From an uncultured Lachnospiraceae bacterium (GTDB lineage: Bacteria; Bacillota; Clostridia; Lachnospirales; Lachnospiraceae): 55,345 bases of DNA. Of the stretch, positions 42,301 to 50,050 are shown piece by piece; position 1 is the first letter of the stretch, and the number at the start of each line of letters is the position of its first letter. A program made the translations under genes and the position numbers. The notes beneath the pieces were generated by a model, which was given only the letters and a program-made list of their open reading frames with translations, had not been told where the DNA came from and ran no database searches. The DNA lies in contig CAJUDH010000022.1 of NCBI GenBank assembly GCA_910584845.1, positions 1 through 55,345 on the forward strand, read 5' to 3'.

Positions 42301-42849
42301 ATCAGCGGCCATGTGCCCTTCGTCTATAGGCTGGAACAGGCTTTGATCCACAGCTTCCGGGTTTTCTATGTAATAATACATGTAGTTCAAAAAATTTTCC
42401 GGGAACTGCTGGCTTAACAATTCACGGTCCTCGGTAAGCTGAAACGTTTGATCCAACAGCTTCCATATGGTTTGGGGCAGGTAGATGTGGTCCATCAGAT
42501 ATACGATCATGGCTTCCCGCGTCTGCAAAGAAGTGTCCAGGTCTTCGCAAAGGGGGTCGGACAACAGCTTTTTCCACCGTTCCGGCTGCTGGCGCAAACG
42601 GATGTCTTGATAGACTTGATCTACCTGGCTAATCCACAGCCCGATTTCGGTTTTATCTTCTTGCTGTTCTTCTTTCGGGCTCCGGGCATAGGCAATAGCC
42701 CCTTCGTAAGCTTCCCGAAGGCGCTTGAACCCGTCAGGGTCATCCTCCGGGTTGGTAGTTTTTAAAAGACGCAAATATGCGGATTTGATCACGGCTTCAT
42801 CGGACGTTTCCTGGATTCCCAGGACATGAAAGATCATGGCATGTTCCAT
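39355..42849 (-). CDS. Large TPR-repeat protein with a J-domain-like N-terminus lacking HPD
   Basis: The 1164-residue protein starts MEHAMIFHVLGIQETSDEAVIKSAYLRLLKTTNPEDDPDGFKRLREAYEGA. The helix pattern is that of a J-domain, but the HPD tripeptide needed to stimulate Hsp70 ATPase is replaced by TNPED. From about residue 330 to the end many 34-residue tetratricopeptide repeats follow (for example ALAEYNAAKEQYSDSPVLHYNCGLC, AIADFEEALKYGPDEWVIYNNIGCC, AIGYFMQALEHLGDKKSLLPYSNLADCYEALGDY), forming a long superhelical scaffold. It has no membrane segments. The ATG at 42849 is preceded by AGGAGT; a frame further upstream is not coding-like. It precedes the Hsp70 gene in one operon and probably delivers or organises clients for it. 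Confidence 0.85.
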   Translation of the reverse strand: MEHAMIFHVLGIQETSDEAVIKSAYLRLLKTTNPEDDPDGFKRLREAYEGAIAYARSPKEEQQEDKTEIGLWISQVDQVYQDIRLRQQPERWKKLLSDPLCEDLDTSLQTREAMIVYLMDHIYLPQTIWKLLDQTFQLTEDRELLSQQFPENFLNYMYYYIENPEAVDQSLFQPIDEGHMAADDYIRNYLDVRRQINWRKLEGCSQKLDSLEAFGLYHPYADVERLRILAMALETFRENGQPQDGGDTAVIRSEAAASAASLEGGGGPDPLPGAQDEGLPARLARAARDGVARLLSQAPESVRKDEYVRLYCAYAQWAMGQKEEAGCLWQKILDHMPTHYMAKLGMARYRMDKKEYCEAKELLLQLLDKDNQDEEALELMNETNSALIQEYTKRLDQPELDEAKRKEDTIELGWCLFQLERPEDAIALMEPFEPDEDTEYSYVNLFGRLLYRVDRYKDALPHLLRWLDLIRQTQDDGSDENRKRISREFQACHLLSGCYYGLEDREQALHYVDTAASAAQSLRDKLAAMQYKAYLLFQYKDYGHCIDACDQVIQEDSEYYPAYLQRQEAAYELHKGQQVVDDYYNAIRIYPGHYKPYLLAVRVFFYHDQFNDAKSVLDRARENQVEFSPCLRLYEIKVLRNLADNRSDRKKPLAIAAELMAEHQNPETDIEDLSEIEYETGLLHWDNNDLDKALEHMQAAIEENPERMQYRMIRGHIYLDHEEYKKALAEYNAAKEQYSDSPVLHYNCGLCQEALGMKALAIECYEEALKHRRTHREACEKLADFYQDRYQDTNDPKDFEKAIQYMDRQIEARPTCHDLVHRGLFYMRNMDIEKAIADFEEALKYGPDEWVIYNNIGCCFERLNDYEKAIGYFMQALEHLGDKKSLLPYSNLADCYEALGDYRKSIECYEKNLEIEPGNKNTFKELGFLYRYLGDYKTAISYFEKDPDNDSYYAHIGDIQYLQGHTSRALLTYKKGVWAAKKEQRADRYSDLAAYYKDQLLDLKKAEAYFLKALAIETEEDELHEIEWELATVCFRMRQFGLAKAHAQKSFAHFAKSKWKSEELYLNYRPYRPARLMRHAWLYICLGETEKGLSYFHQMYECRRCKQCRHRECYEGYLYLGMYYEAMEDYEKAEEYYQKSIRANQHGITAKATLEHLLAKKGKL

Positions 42850-42943
42850 ATTGGGTACTCCTGTCTGTTTTTCATGAGCATATTGTATCACTTTCAGGGA
42901 AAAAGGGGAAGGGCTTATTTTAGAATTGGCAGTAAGGGCCATA

Positions 42944-42991
42944 AAGTTTAAAAGGGCCAAATACCCCACGGCCTATCATGGGGCATTTGGC
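42944..42991 (-). terminator. Terminator of nrdD
   Basis: GCCAAATACCCC (42956-42967) pairs with GGGGCATTTGGC (42980-42991), one A-C mismatch. On the minus strand it is followed by CCTTTTAAACTTTA. It lies 43 nt beyond the nrdD stop, and separates nrdD from the TPR-protein operon. Confidence 0.75.
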
Positions 42992-43034
42992 TTTCTGGCG
43001 TAGGCCAGGGCATTTATTTGCAGGGGCCTGTTTT

Positions 43035-45212
43035 TTATAAATGGAGCACCCGGTCGCGGATTTCCTGGGTCCGGCCCTGGTTCCAGAACTGGGTTCCGAT
43101 ATAGCCGCAGGTCCTGCGGGCCACCGTCAGTTTATTCTGGTCCTGGTTGCCGCAATTGGGGCATTCCCACACCAGTTTTCCGGAAGCGTCTTCTTTGATC
43201 TGGATTTCGCCGTCAAACCCGCAGCATTCGCAATAGTCGCTTTTGGTGTTGAGTTCGGCGTACATGATATTGTCATAGATGAACTGCATTACGCTTAACA
43301 CTGCCGGAATATTGTGCTGCATGTTGGGGACTTCCACATAACTGATGGCGCCCCCCGGCGACAGCTTCTGGAATTCGGATTCAAATTTTAACTTGGCAAA
43401 AGCGTCGATCTCTTCTGTAACGTGGACATGGTAGCTATTGGTAATATAATTTTTATCTGTCACGCCAGGAAGGATACCAAAACGTTTTTGCAGGCATTTG
43501 GCGAACCGGTAAGTGGTGGACTCCATGGGCGTGCCGTATACGGAGTAGCTGATGTGCTCCGCGGCTTTCCACTGGGCGCAGCGGTCATTGAGGCGCTGCA
43601 TAACCTGGAGGGCAAAGTCCTTGGCCTTTGGGTCGGTATGGGGTTTGCCCATCATCCGCATGGTCATTTCGCATAACCCGGCATATCCAAGGGAAATGGT
43701 GGAATAGCCGTCGTAGAGCAGCCGGTCGATTTTTTCACCTTTTTCCAGACGGGCCAGGGCGCCGTTTTGCCACAGGATGGGGGCTACGTCGGACGGGGTG
43801 CCCAAAAGCCTTTCATGGCGGCAGCGCAGCGCCCGGTGGCAAAGTTCTAGGCGTTCGTCCAGCACTTGCCAGAATTTGTCCATGTCGCCTTCGGCGGTGC
43901 AGGCGACGTCTACCAGGTTGATGGTGACTACGCCCTGGTTGAAACGCCCATAAAATTTATGGCTGCCATCTAAATTGCGCTGGGAATCTTCCACAGTCAA
44001 AAAGGAGCGGCACCCCATGCAGGGGTATACCTCCCCCTTCTTTAACTCTTTCATCACTTTGGCGGAAATATAGTCCGGCACCATCCGCTTGGCGGTGCAT
44101 TGGGACGCCAGCTCGGTCAGGTACCAGTAGGGGGAGCCGGGGGTGATGTTGTCTTCATCTAATACGTAGATCAACTTGGGGAAGGCAGGGGTGATCCAGA
44201 CCCCGTTTTTGTTTTTCACCCCCTGCATCCGCTGGCGCATCACTTCTTCAATGATCATGGCCAGGTCTTTACGGGTCTGGCCTTCCGGCACCTCGTCCAG
44301 ATACATGAACACCGTCACAAAAGGCGCCTGCCCGTTGCAGGTCATGAGGGTGATAAGCTGGTATTGGATGGTTTGGATGCCCCGGGTAATCTCGTCTTTC
44401 AACTGGTCTTCAGTGATCCGGTTGACAATCCTATCGTCCAGGGGTTCACCCAGCTCTTTGCGCAGCTTAATGGTATTTTCCCGGATTTTTTTCCGGCTGA
44501 TTTCCACAAAGGGGGCCAGATGGGACAACGTAAAAGTCTGGCCGCCATACTGGTTGCTGGCCACCTGGGCCACGATCTGGGTAGTGATGTTGCAGGCGGT
44601 ATAGAAGGAATGGGGCTTTTCGATCATGGTTTCACTGATAACAGTGCCGTTTTGCAGCATGTCCGCCAAGTCAATCAGGTCGCAGTTGTGCTCCCTTTGG
44701 GCGAAATAGTCGGAATCATGGAAATGGATAATCCCCTCCCGGTGGGCATGGACCACATCTTCCGGCAGCAGCAGGCGCATGGTCAAGTCTTTGCTGACTT
44801 CCCCTGCCATATAGTCCCTCTGGGTGGAGTTGATCACAGGGTTTTTGTTGGAATTTTCCTGCTTGACTTCCTCATTCATCCGGTCGATAAGGGCCAGGAT
44901 CCCATTGTCAGTGGTATTTGCTTTGCGGGCCAATTCTCTTTTGAAACGGTAACGGACGTACTTTTGCGCCACTTCGTATCCCCGCATTTCCATAATGCCC
45001 TTTTCCACCATATCCTGGATGTCTTCCACGTTGGCGGCATGGGGGAGCTCTTGGAGCTGTTTTTCTATGGTTTCGGCAATGGCGTCGATCTGATAGGGGT
45101 TAAGCTGGTGCAGATGGGAAATCTCGTTGTTGGCCTTGGTAATGGCGTTCTTGATTTTAGAGATCTCGAAGGAAACCTCTTCTCCGTTTCGTTTAATGAC
45201 TTTTAAAAGCAT
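43035..45212 (-). CDS. nrdD: Anaerobic ribonucleoside-triphosphate reductase NrdD (class III)
   Basis: The 725-residue glycyl-radical enzyme reduces ribonucleoside triphosphates to deoxynucleotides under anaerobic conditions. Residues 1-90 form an ATP-cone (KVIKRNGEEVSFEISKIKNAITKANNE), the allosteric activity site. The core follows (IHFHDSDYFAQREHNCDLIDL, CNGQAPFVTVFMYL). The zinc site is CECCGFDGEIQ and CPNCGN, and the glycyl radical is Gly703 in RRTCGYIGTQ. Length is normal. AGGAGG precedes the ATG. The activase NrdG that would make the radical is not next to it; the downstream gene is the TPR protein. An NrdR-box-like palindrome lies upstream. Confidence 0.97.
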   Translation of the reverse strand: MLLKVIKRNGEEVSFEISKIKNAITKANNEISHLHQLNPYQIDAIAETIEKQLQELPHAANVEDIQDMVEKGIMEMRGYEVAQKYVRYRFKRELARKANTTDNGILALIDRMNEEVKQENSNKNPVINSTQRDYMAGEVSKDLTMRLLLPEDVVHAHREGIIHFHDSDYFAQREHNCDLIDLADMLQNGTVISETMIEKPHSFYTACNITTQIVAQVASNQYGGQTFTLSHLAPFVEISRKKIRENTIKLRKELGEPLDDRIVNRITEDQLKDEITRGIQTIQYQLITLMTCNGQAPFVTVFMYLDEVPEGQTRKDLAMIIEEVMRQRMQGVKNKNGVWITPAFPKLIYVLDEDNITPGSPYWYLTELASQCTAKRMVPDYISAKVMKELKKGEVYPCMGCRSFLTVEDSQRNLDGSHKFYGRFNQGVVTINLVDVACTAEGDMDKFWQVLDERLELCHRALRCRHERLLGTPSDVAPILWQNGALARLEKGEKIDRLLYDGYSTISLGYAGLCEMTMRMMGKPHTDPKAKDFALQVMQRLNDRCAQWKAAEHISYSVYGTPMESTTYRFAKCLQKRFGILPGVTDKNYITNSYHVHVTEEIDAFAKLKFESEFQKLSPGGAISYVEVPNMQHNIPAVLSVMQFIYDNIMYAELNTKSDYCECCGFDGEIQIKEDASGKLVWECPNCGNQDQNKLTVARRTCGYIGTQFWNQGRTQEIRDRVLHL

Positions 45213-45317
45213 TACGTACCTCCTGCGTAAAAGTTGAAGATGAAAGGCCCAGGCAAGTGGCCAAGCCTTAAAGGAATAGCAGGTAAAAACCTACAAATTG
45301 TTATAATTAACATAATA

Positions 45318-45335
45318 ACCACAATATATTGTGGT
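45318..45335 (-). promoter_or_regulatory. NrdR-box-like palindrome upstream of nrdD
   Basis: ACCACAATATATTGTGGT is a perfect 18-bp palindrome about 105 nt before the nrdD start. It matches the NrdR box pattern (ACA-C-x-A-T-A-T-x-G-TGT type). A weaker ACAAATTGT lies about 30 bp nearer to nrdD (45293-45301), about three helical turns away, as expected for paired NrdR boxes. NrdR would repress nrdD when nucleotide pools are high. Confidence 0.75.
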
Positions 45336-45545
45336 GACGATACCTATTATAGCCTTTTCAGGGGGAAAATGCAAGGGGGAAATTTTGTTGAAAATGATCC
45401 GCAGAGGGACGAAAAGATAGCTGTCAGATTATCATAACGGAAGAGTAAAGGGAAGTCAATGGCCTTATGTGGTTTTTTCTTTTGCCCTGCCGCCTTAGGG
45501 AGAGGGAAATTTGGGGATGTGCGCAGCCCCAACGTGCCGTGCCCG

Positions 45546-45668
45546 CAGCCGCCAATGTAGGGACGGGGGTATGGGTTTCTGTGCTGTATGTAGCCCCGGC
45601 GGTTTGTACCTTCAGCCGCCAACGTAGTGGCAGAGGTGCATGTTTCTGTGCTGTGTGCAGCCACAACG
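45546..45668. repeat. Imperfect 67-bp direct repeat, two copies
   Basis: CAGCCGCCAATGTAG at 45546 recurs as CAGCCGCCAACGTAG at 45613, 67 bp further; both continue into a GGGT-type stretch and the shared TTTCTGTGCTGT (45577-45588 and 45643-45654). Each unit ends in GTAGCC or GCAGCC. The gap 45213-45850 has no recognisable gene. The unit contains no obvious inverted repeat. Its role is unknown. Confidence 0.45.
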
Positions 45669-45850
45669 GCCCGTAACTGCAATCCGGGCGCCTGCCTTCT
45701 TTGCCTATACGGCCCAGGTTGCCGGATACCCTTGGGCCATTGCATGGAAAGCATACATCCGCCATGCCTGCCAGGCGACGCTTTCATAGTAAAATTTTAA
45801 ATTTTGTATATACTTTATAAGGAAGTATTTATTTTTAGGAGGGATTGTTT

Positions 45851-46021
45851 ATGGATCGAGAGGAAATTATTTGTCATTGTATGGAAGTAACTGCGGGGGC
45901 GATTATGGATGCGGCGGCGGCAGGCGCCAAGACGGTGGAAGAGGTCCAGGAGGCCACAGGGGCCGGGACGGTATGTGGAGGATGCCTGGACGATATTCAG
46001 ATGATTTTAGATTCTCTTTAA
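45851..46021 (+). CDS. BFD-like [2Fe-2S]-binding small protein
   Basis: A 56-codon gene begins at an ATG seven bases after AGGAGGG. The product (MDREEIICHCMEVTAGAIMD, later GAGTVCGGCLDDIQM) has the C-x-C ... C-x-x-C arrangement of BFD-like [2Fe-2S]-binding domains, which occur as bacterioferritin-associated ferredoxin or as parts of oxidoreductases. The size is that of a stand-alone BFD domain. It probably carries one [2Fe-2S] cluster for electron transfer or cluster handling. No partner ferritin is nearby. A hairpin (GGAAGTGC and GGCACTTTCC) follows directly after the stop. Confidence 0.78.
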   Translation: MDREEIICHCMEVTAGAIMDAAAAGAKTVEEVQEATGAGTVCGGCLDDIQMILDSL

Positions 46022-46114
46022 GGAAGTGCATTTGGCACTTTCCTGAAAGGTATTGTAACCGCCGCGAAAAGGGGGAGGGGCGGCAGGCAAAGGGGAATCC
46101 AAAGGCCTGCCGCT

Positions 46115-47119
46115 TTATTGGCGGATTTTCTCCCAATCTTCCCTGGTGCATTCCCCAGGGCCATAACGGGCTTTTTCATAGACAGCGTGAAGGGAGGGGT
46201 CTTGGCAGCCGGCGGCTTGTTCCAGTTCTGACGGCGAGGCCCAGCAGGCAGGGGCGTTTTTTTGCCGTTTCATGCCCCTGCAGACCGTCCGCCGGTATTG
46301 ACGCCGGATTTTTTCCCGGAAAGAGAGGGGGCGGAGGGCATTTAAAGAAAACCGGCCACGAGAGGCCTTGTGAGAAGGCCCCGGCGTGAGGGTGAAAAAA
46401 GTTGGCTTTAAGTAGACTTTTTCGTCATCGTCCCATTGCCTGGTGCGTAGGGTCCAGGCAACCAGTTTCTGCAAAAGGCCATGAGCCGACAGCAAGAGGA
46501 AATAGCCAACGATAAGCCATACACATGCCTGGAGGAAGCGTCCTATAACAGGAGCCCACGCAGGGGGTGGGGCCGCTTCATTGGCCAGGAAGGAAAGGTC
46601 GGGCACCCCGACGCCGGAATCCGCCGGAAACATTTCGTCAAAGGGGGCGTGCGGGGGCCGGACGCCGCTGGACAGCCAGTGTTTCAGGGCGAGGGATAAA
46701 GGCCCGGCACAGGTTTTGGCCACGGCCATAGACAGGGCGGTAACGGACAGGAAGAAAACCATGCAAAAGGACAAGGCCTGTTCGATCTGCTTTTTTGGTA
46801 CGTGGCCGCTTCCCTTCCAGTGTTCCAGGAACCGGGAGCTGCCATGAAGGTTTTCGTGAAGCAAAACCAATAAGATCAAAGAGAAGAAGCCTATGGCGCC
46901 GGTCCGGCAAAAGGCGCCGCCGGCATTGGGGCCAGAGGTTTTTTGGATTTGGCCTATCCCATACAGGCACAGAAAGGCAAAAGCCAGGGATGTATGGAAC
47001 CAAGGATGTTTTTTGCCAATCCACCAGTTGGCCAACCGTAGCAGATAAGGCTTTTTGGCGTCTGTGGGCGTCTGCCGGCGGGGATACCGGCCGGTTTTCG
47101 TTACGTTGTGCCTAAACAT
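46115..47119 (-). CDS. Membrane protein of the MoxR/DUF58 locus (DUF4129-like tail)
   Basis: The roughly 334-residue protein has about four hydrophobic segments (FHTSLAFAFLCLYGIG, GAIGFFSLILLVLLHE, ALSFCMVFFLSVTALSMAVA, FLQACVWLIVGYFLLLSAHGLLQKLV) and a long cytoplasmic C-terminal tail. The tail ends SLHAVYEKARYGPGECTREDWEKIRQ, resembling the end of DUF4129 domains found with transglutaminase genes of MoxR operons. The rest is not recognised. The ATG at 47119 has GGGAGG upstream and overlaps the DUF58 gene's end; a longer frame upstream lies inside that gene and is doubtful. It likely forms an operon with the two genes before it. Confidence 0.65.
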   Translation of the reverse strand: MFRHNVTKTGRYPRRQTPTDAKKPYLLRLANWWIGKKHPWFHTSLAFAFLCLYGIGQIQKTSGPNAGGAFCRTGAIGFFSLILLVLLHENLHGSSRFLEHWKGSGHVPKKQIEQALSFCMVFFLSVTALSMAVAKTCAGPLSLALKHWLSSGVRPPHAPFDEMFPADSGVGVPDLSFLANEAAPPPAWAPVIGRFLQACVWLIVGYFLLLSAHGLLQKLVAWTLRTRQWDDDEKVYLKPTFFTLTPGPSHKASRGRFSLNALRPLSFREKIRRQYRRTVCRGMKRQKNAPACWASPSELEQAAGCQDPSLHAVYEKARYGPGECTREDWEKIRQ

Positions 47120-48272
47120 AGGGGGCCTCCCATAAATATAAGTTTTCGGAAGTGAAAGAAACGGACAGGGGAAGGCGGCATGTTTCCTCCGGGCGCAAGG
47201 GGAGGATCCACAGGGCGTCGGCATTTCGGCGGCACAAGGCGTCAAACGCGCGGGCCAGGGACTCCTTTTGGCTAAGGGAAATCAATACATATAAAAAAGG
47301 GCCGCCCATAGTGGGGAGATCGCTGGTTTGCCTGGAATCCAGGATTTCTTCTATTATGGTTTCCATGGGTTTCCTTTTGTTGTCAGACAAATACACCCGT
47401 GCCAGCAGCTCCATGGCAGTACGCAGATGGCCTGCCCCGGTGCCTGGTTCCAGCTTTAAGGAAGCCTGGGCCAGGCAGTCTTTTCCGTTGGTGCAGATGG
47501 CGACGGGCATACCCTGGCCAGTCAGCCAGTGGGCCAGGGTGGCGCAGAGGCGGACGGCTTCTTCTTTTAGGTCCAGGTCTTCCCAAAGCCGGTTGCCTGC
47601 CCCGTCCAAAAGCAAAGCAACCGGCCGGGAGGAAGCCGGCGCATGGACGTTGACCAGCAGGCGGCCGGTGCGGGCTGTTGCTTTCCAGTTGATGTCGCGG
47701 TAAGGGTCGCCGTGGGCGTAATCCCGGATGGACTGCAATTCAAAAGGGTCCGGGAGCAAAGCCCGGTGGGCAGCCAGGGTGTCTGCCAGATGGCAAAGCA
47801 AAAGTTTCAGCCTTGCCGGGTCAACCAAGGCCGGGTAGACATACATGGCCGTTTTTGACGGAGAAACAGCTGTGTGGCGGTGCCGCCATAGCAAATCATA
47901 GGTGATTAAGCTTGCCCCCTGGATAGAATAATACCCCCGTTTTTTACAGCAAAATTCCAGGCGGCGGCGGATCTGCTGCCAGGGCATACAGGAGAAAATG
48001 TCACTGCGGTAATTCTGGTCCGTAATACAGGAGTTTTCCGCCTGAAAAAATACCAGCTCCCGGCCCATCTGGAATTTCACATGGAGGATGGGGATCGGCA
48101 TGGCCTTGGCGTTTGTGACCGATTCAACCAAGGCGGCCCGGCCTCCTTCAACGACGGCGTCCTGGCAGAAAGAGATATCCACAGACAGCCCTTTTTGCCA
48201 CCAGGCTTTATATAGGATACTTTGCAACATCCCTGCCAGGGCTGCAGACAGGAGGAAGGCGATGAAAATCAT
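47112..48272 (-). CDS. DUF58 (vWA-like) protein of a MoxR operon
   Basis: The roughly 386-residue protein starts MIFIAFLLSAALAGMLQSILYKAWW (one membrane helix). A middle domain follows and then the DUF58 signature YAHGDPYRDINWKATARTGRLLVN with ELQSIRDYAHGD before it. A vWA-like strand with RPVALLLDGAG comes next, the metal-ion adhesion site being partly degenerate (D-G-x-G). DUF58 proteins are coded with MoxR ATPases in many bacteria and are thought to assist assembly or activation of metal-dependent or cell-wall proteins. The ATG at 48272 overlaps the moxR stop (ATGA) and has GGGGGAGG upstream. The upstream moxR is frameshifted, so this gene may now lack its partner. Confidence 0.88.
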   Translation of the reverse strand: MIFIAFLLSAALAGMLQSILYKAWWQKGLSVDISFCQDAVVEGGRAALVESVTNAKAMPIPILHVKFQMGRELVFFQAENSCITDQNYRSDIFSCMPWQQIRRRLEFCCKKRGYYSIQGASLITYDLLWRHRHTAVSPSKTAMYVYPALVDPARLKLLLCHLADTLAAHRALLPDPFELQSIRDYAHGDPYRDINWKATARTGRLLVNVHAPASSRPVALLLDGAGNRLWEDLDLKEEAVRLCATLAHWLTGQGMPVAICTNGKDCLAQASLKLEPGTGAGHLRTAMELLARVYLSDNKRKPMETIIEEILDSRQTSDLPTMGGPFLYVLISLSQKESLARAFDALCRRNADALWILPLRPEETCRLPLSVSFTSENLYLWEAPYV

Positions 48273-49230
48273 AGGCGCCTCCCCCAATTTTCGGTGGGAA
48301 GGGGTACGGTTTGCAAAAGGCGGCGGATCACTTCCTGGCTGTAACCACGCCCGTTCAAAGAACGGGAAGGGACGGTCCGGTGGGCCAGGACGGGCACAGC
48401 CAATTCTTTGATGTCTTCAGGGACCACGTAGTCCCGCCCCTTCACAAGGGCATAGGCCCGGGCAGCCCGTAAAAGGGCTAGGCTGCTTCTGGGGCTGGCG
48501 CCACAGGATAAACCTTCCTGGCTGCGGGTAGCCTGAACCAGATCTACCAGGTAGGATAGCAGCGGCCCGTGGACGTACACTTGCCTGGCAGCTTCTTGCA
48601 GGGCAAGGATGTCGCCCTGGCTACATACAGGGGCAAGCCGGGATTGGGGGTCGTTGCTGCCAAAGCGGTTTAATATCTCCAATTCCTGGGTTTTGTCTGG
48701 ATAGCCCAGGGAAAGCCGCAGTAAAAAGCGGTCAAGCTGGGCTTCTGGGAGAGGGTAGGTCCCTGTAGTTTCCACCGGGTTTTGGGTGGCGATAACGAAG
48801 AATGGCTGGTTCAGCCGGTAAGTTTCCCCGTCAATGGTTACCTGGCGTTCCTCCATGGCTTCTAATAGGCTGGACTGGGTGCGGGCGTAGCCCGGTTAAT
48901 CTCGTCTGCCAGTAGGATTTGGGTAAATACAGGGCCTTTGCGCAGATGAAATTCGCCGGACTTTTGGCTGTAATAGTTTAAGCCGGTTATGTCGGAAGGC
49001 AGCAGGTCCGGGGTAAACTGGATGCGGGAAAAAGAAAGGTCCATAGCTTTGGCAATGGTTTTGGCCAGCATGGTTTTTCCCGTCCCGGGCACGTCTTCCA
49101 GCAAGACATGGCCGCCGGCCAATATGGCGGCCAGGATCAGGCAAGTGGGGTGGGACTGCCCTACCATAACGGTTTGGATGGCATTTTGTAAGGTTTGGAG
49201 CTGTTGCTTTGGCCACGCGAGGTTTTCCAT
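48269..49230 (-). pseudogene. MoxR-family AAA+ ATPase, disrupted by a 1-nt frameshift
   Basis: The gene starts at 49230 behind AAAGGAGG. The first frame reads ILAGGHVLLEDVPGTGKTMLAKTIAKAMDLSF (Walker A) to LLADEINRATP (Walker B), then runs into a stop at 48862. The second frame continues from there: RTQSSLLEAMEERQVTIDGETYRLNQPFFVIATQNPVETTGTYPLPEAQLDRFLLRL (sensor 1 and arginine finger) and ends at 48269. A C is missing in the run at 48882-48884 (plus-strand GGG), giving CGGGCTACGCC-CGC. Restoring one base gives a normal MoxR of about 320 residues. This is either a real pseudogene or a sequencing error. Known MoxR proteins act as chaperone-like ATPases for partner enzymes, here the DUF58 gene product. 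Confidence 0.85.
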
Positions 49231-49576
49231 ATCATATGGCCTCCTTTTGAGCGAGATCGGTTTTCAGGCTTTCAGAAACAAGGGCTAACCGTATTATAGC
49301 GGATTTTGTTATGTTTGTATAGAAGGGTATGGGCGGGCATAAAAATAATTTTCAACGGTTGCAGGCTACATGCCGTAACCCAAAACGGAGCCTGCCAGGG
49401 GAAACGGTATCCGCATACCGGATGCAGGAAGTATGGGGTAACCCGAGGAGGCGCCTGCGTACCGGATGCGGGCTCCATTTATAACCAAAGGGCAAATCCG
49501 GAGGGTTGGGCAAGGGGGCATAACCAGGGGGGGCAAACCCACGGCAAAATAAGGGGTAGGGGAGCGGGAAGGGCGA

Positions 49577-49639
49577 TTGACAAAAGGGGATGGATAAGGT
49601 ATGATATGATGGAAATGATAATATTAAATTGATATTATC
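49577..49639 (+). promoter_or_regulatory. Promoter with palindromic operator in the gap before the NADAR gene
   Basis: TTGACA (49577-49582), a 17-bp spacer and TATGAT (49600-49605) form a strong promoter. The region around the expected start contains GATAATAT (49617-49624) and ATATTATC (49632-49639), a perfect 8-bp inverted repeat with a 7-nt loop. A further half-site GATATTAT lies at 49645-49652. An operator this close to the start suggests repression; the GATAAT/ATTATC arms look Fur- or DtxR-like, but the regulator is not known. Confidence 0.6.
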
Positions 49640-49650
49640 AAAAAGATATT

Positions 49651-49809
49651 ATGAGGGCGTTTTCACGTTTGGGCAACCGGTTTGCACGAAATCCGGAATT
49701 CTGCCCGTCCAGTAATTGTGTAGCCGGTGCCAAATGCTCTTCTGCCTGCCAGGCGTGTGGCGGTGGTTATCCTGGCAGCAGGCGGCTGGAAATGTTCTTC
49801 TGCCTATAA
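49651..49809 (+). CDS. Possible 52-residue cysteine-rich protein
   Basis: Directly downstream of the promoter, an ATG opens MRAFSRLGNRFARNPEF followed by CPSSNCVAGAKCSSACQACGG and a Gly/Arg tail. Six cysteines cluster in 22 residues after a basic N-terminus, a pattern that could bind metal or be a modified-peptide precursor. There is no ribosome binding site, codon choice is unremarkable and the rest of the gap (49231-50180) looks non-coding, so chance is a serious alternative. I recognise no family. Confidence 0.25.
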   Translation: MRAFSRLGNRFARNPEFCPSSNCVAGAKCSSACQACGGGYPGSRRLEMFFCL

Positions 49810-50050
49810 AGCCGGTGGCGTGGCTGGCCGGCGGCAAAGCGGCAGACGGCAAAATGGGAGGCGCCAGCAGCATGGCTGACGGCCGGATCGGGCTCATGTG
49901 GGCATTTGTTTATTTTCGGCGAAAGGGCGGAAAACGTGTGCGGTGTAATAGGCCTGAAAGCGAAATGGCCGGTGGCGTATGTAGCCGGAAAACGGTGAAA
50001 GCCCATAAAACCTACTCTCGGAAATTTTCTTGTACCTGCCTATCCGTCAT

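Noticed and set aside
44364..45206. Long plus-strand open frame (280 codons) opposite nrdD
   Set aside because: Antisense shadow of a certain, highly conserved gene; product is repetitive in Gly, His and Val with no domain and no ribosome binding site.
45347..45787. Minus-strand frame with repeated HSTETCTSATTLAA-like peptides
   Set aside because: The peptide repeat is only the translation of a DNA direct repeat; the frame has no start signal and overlaps the nrdD promoter area.
49306..49632. 108-codon plus-strand frame after moxR
   Set aside because: Gly/Arg-rich and without domain or ribosome binding site; it runs through the promoter at 49577-49605.
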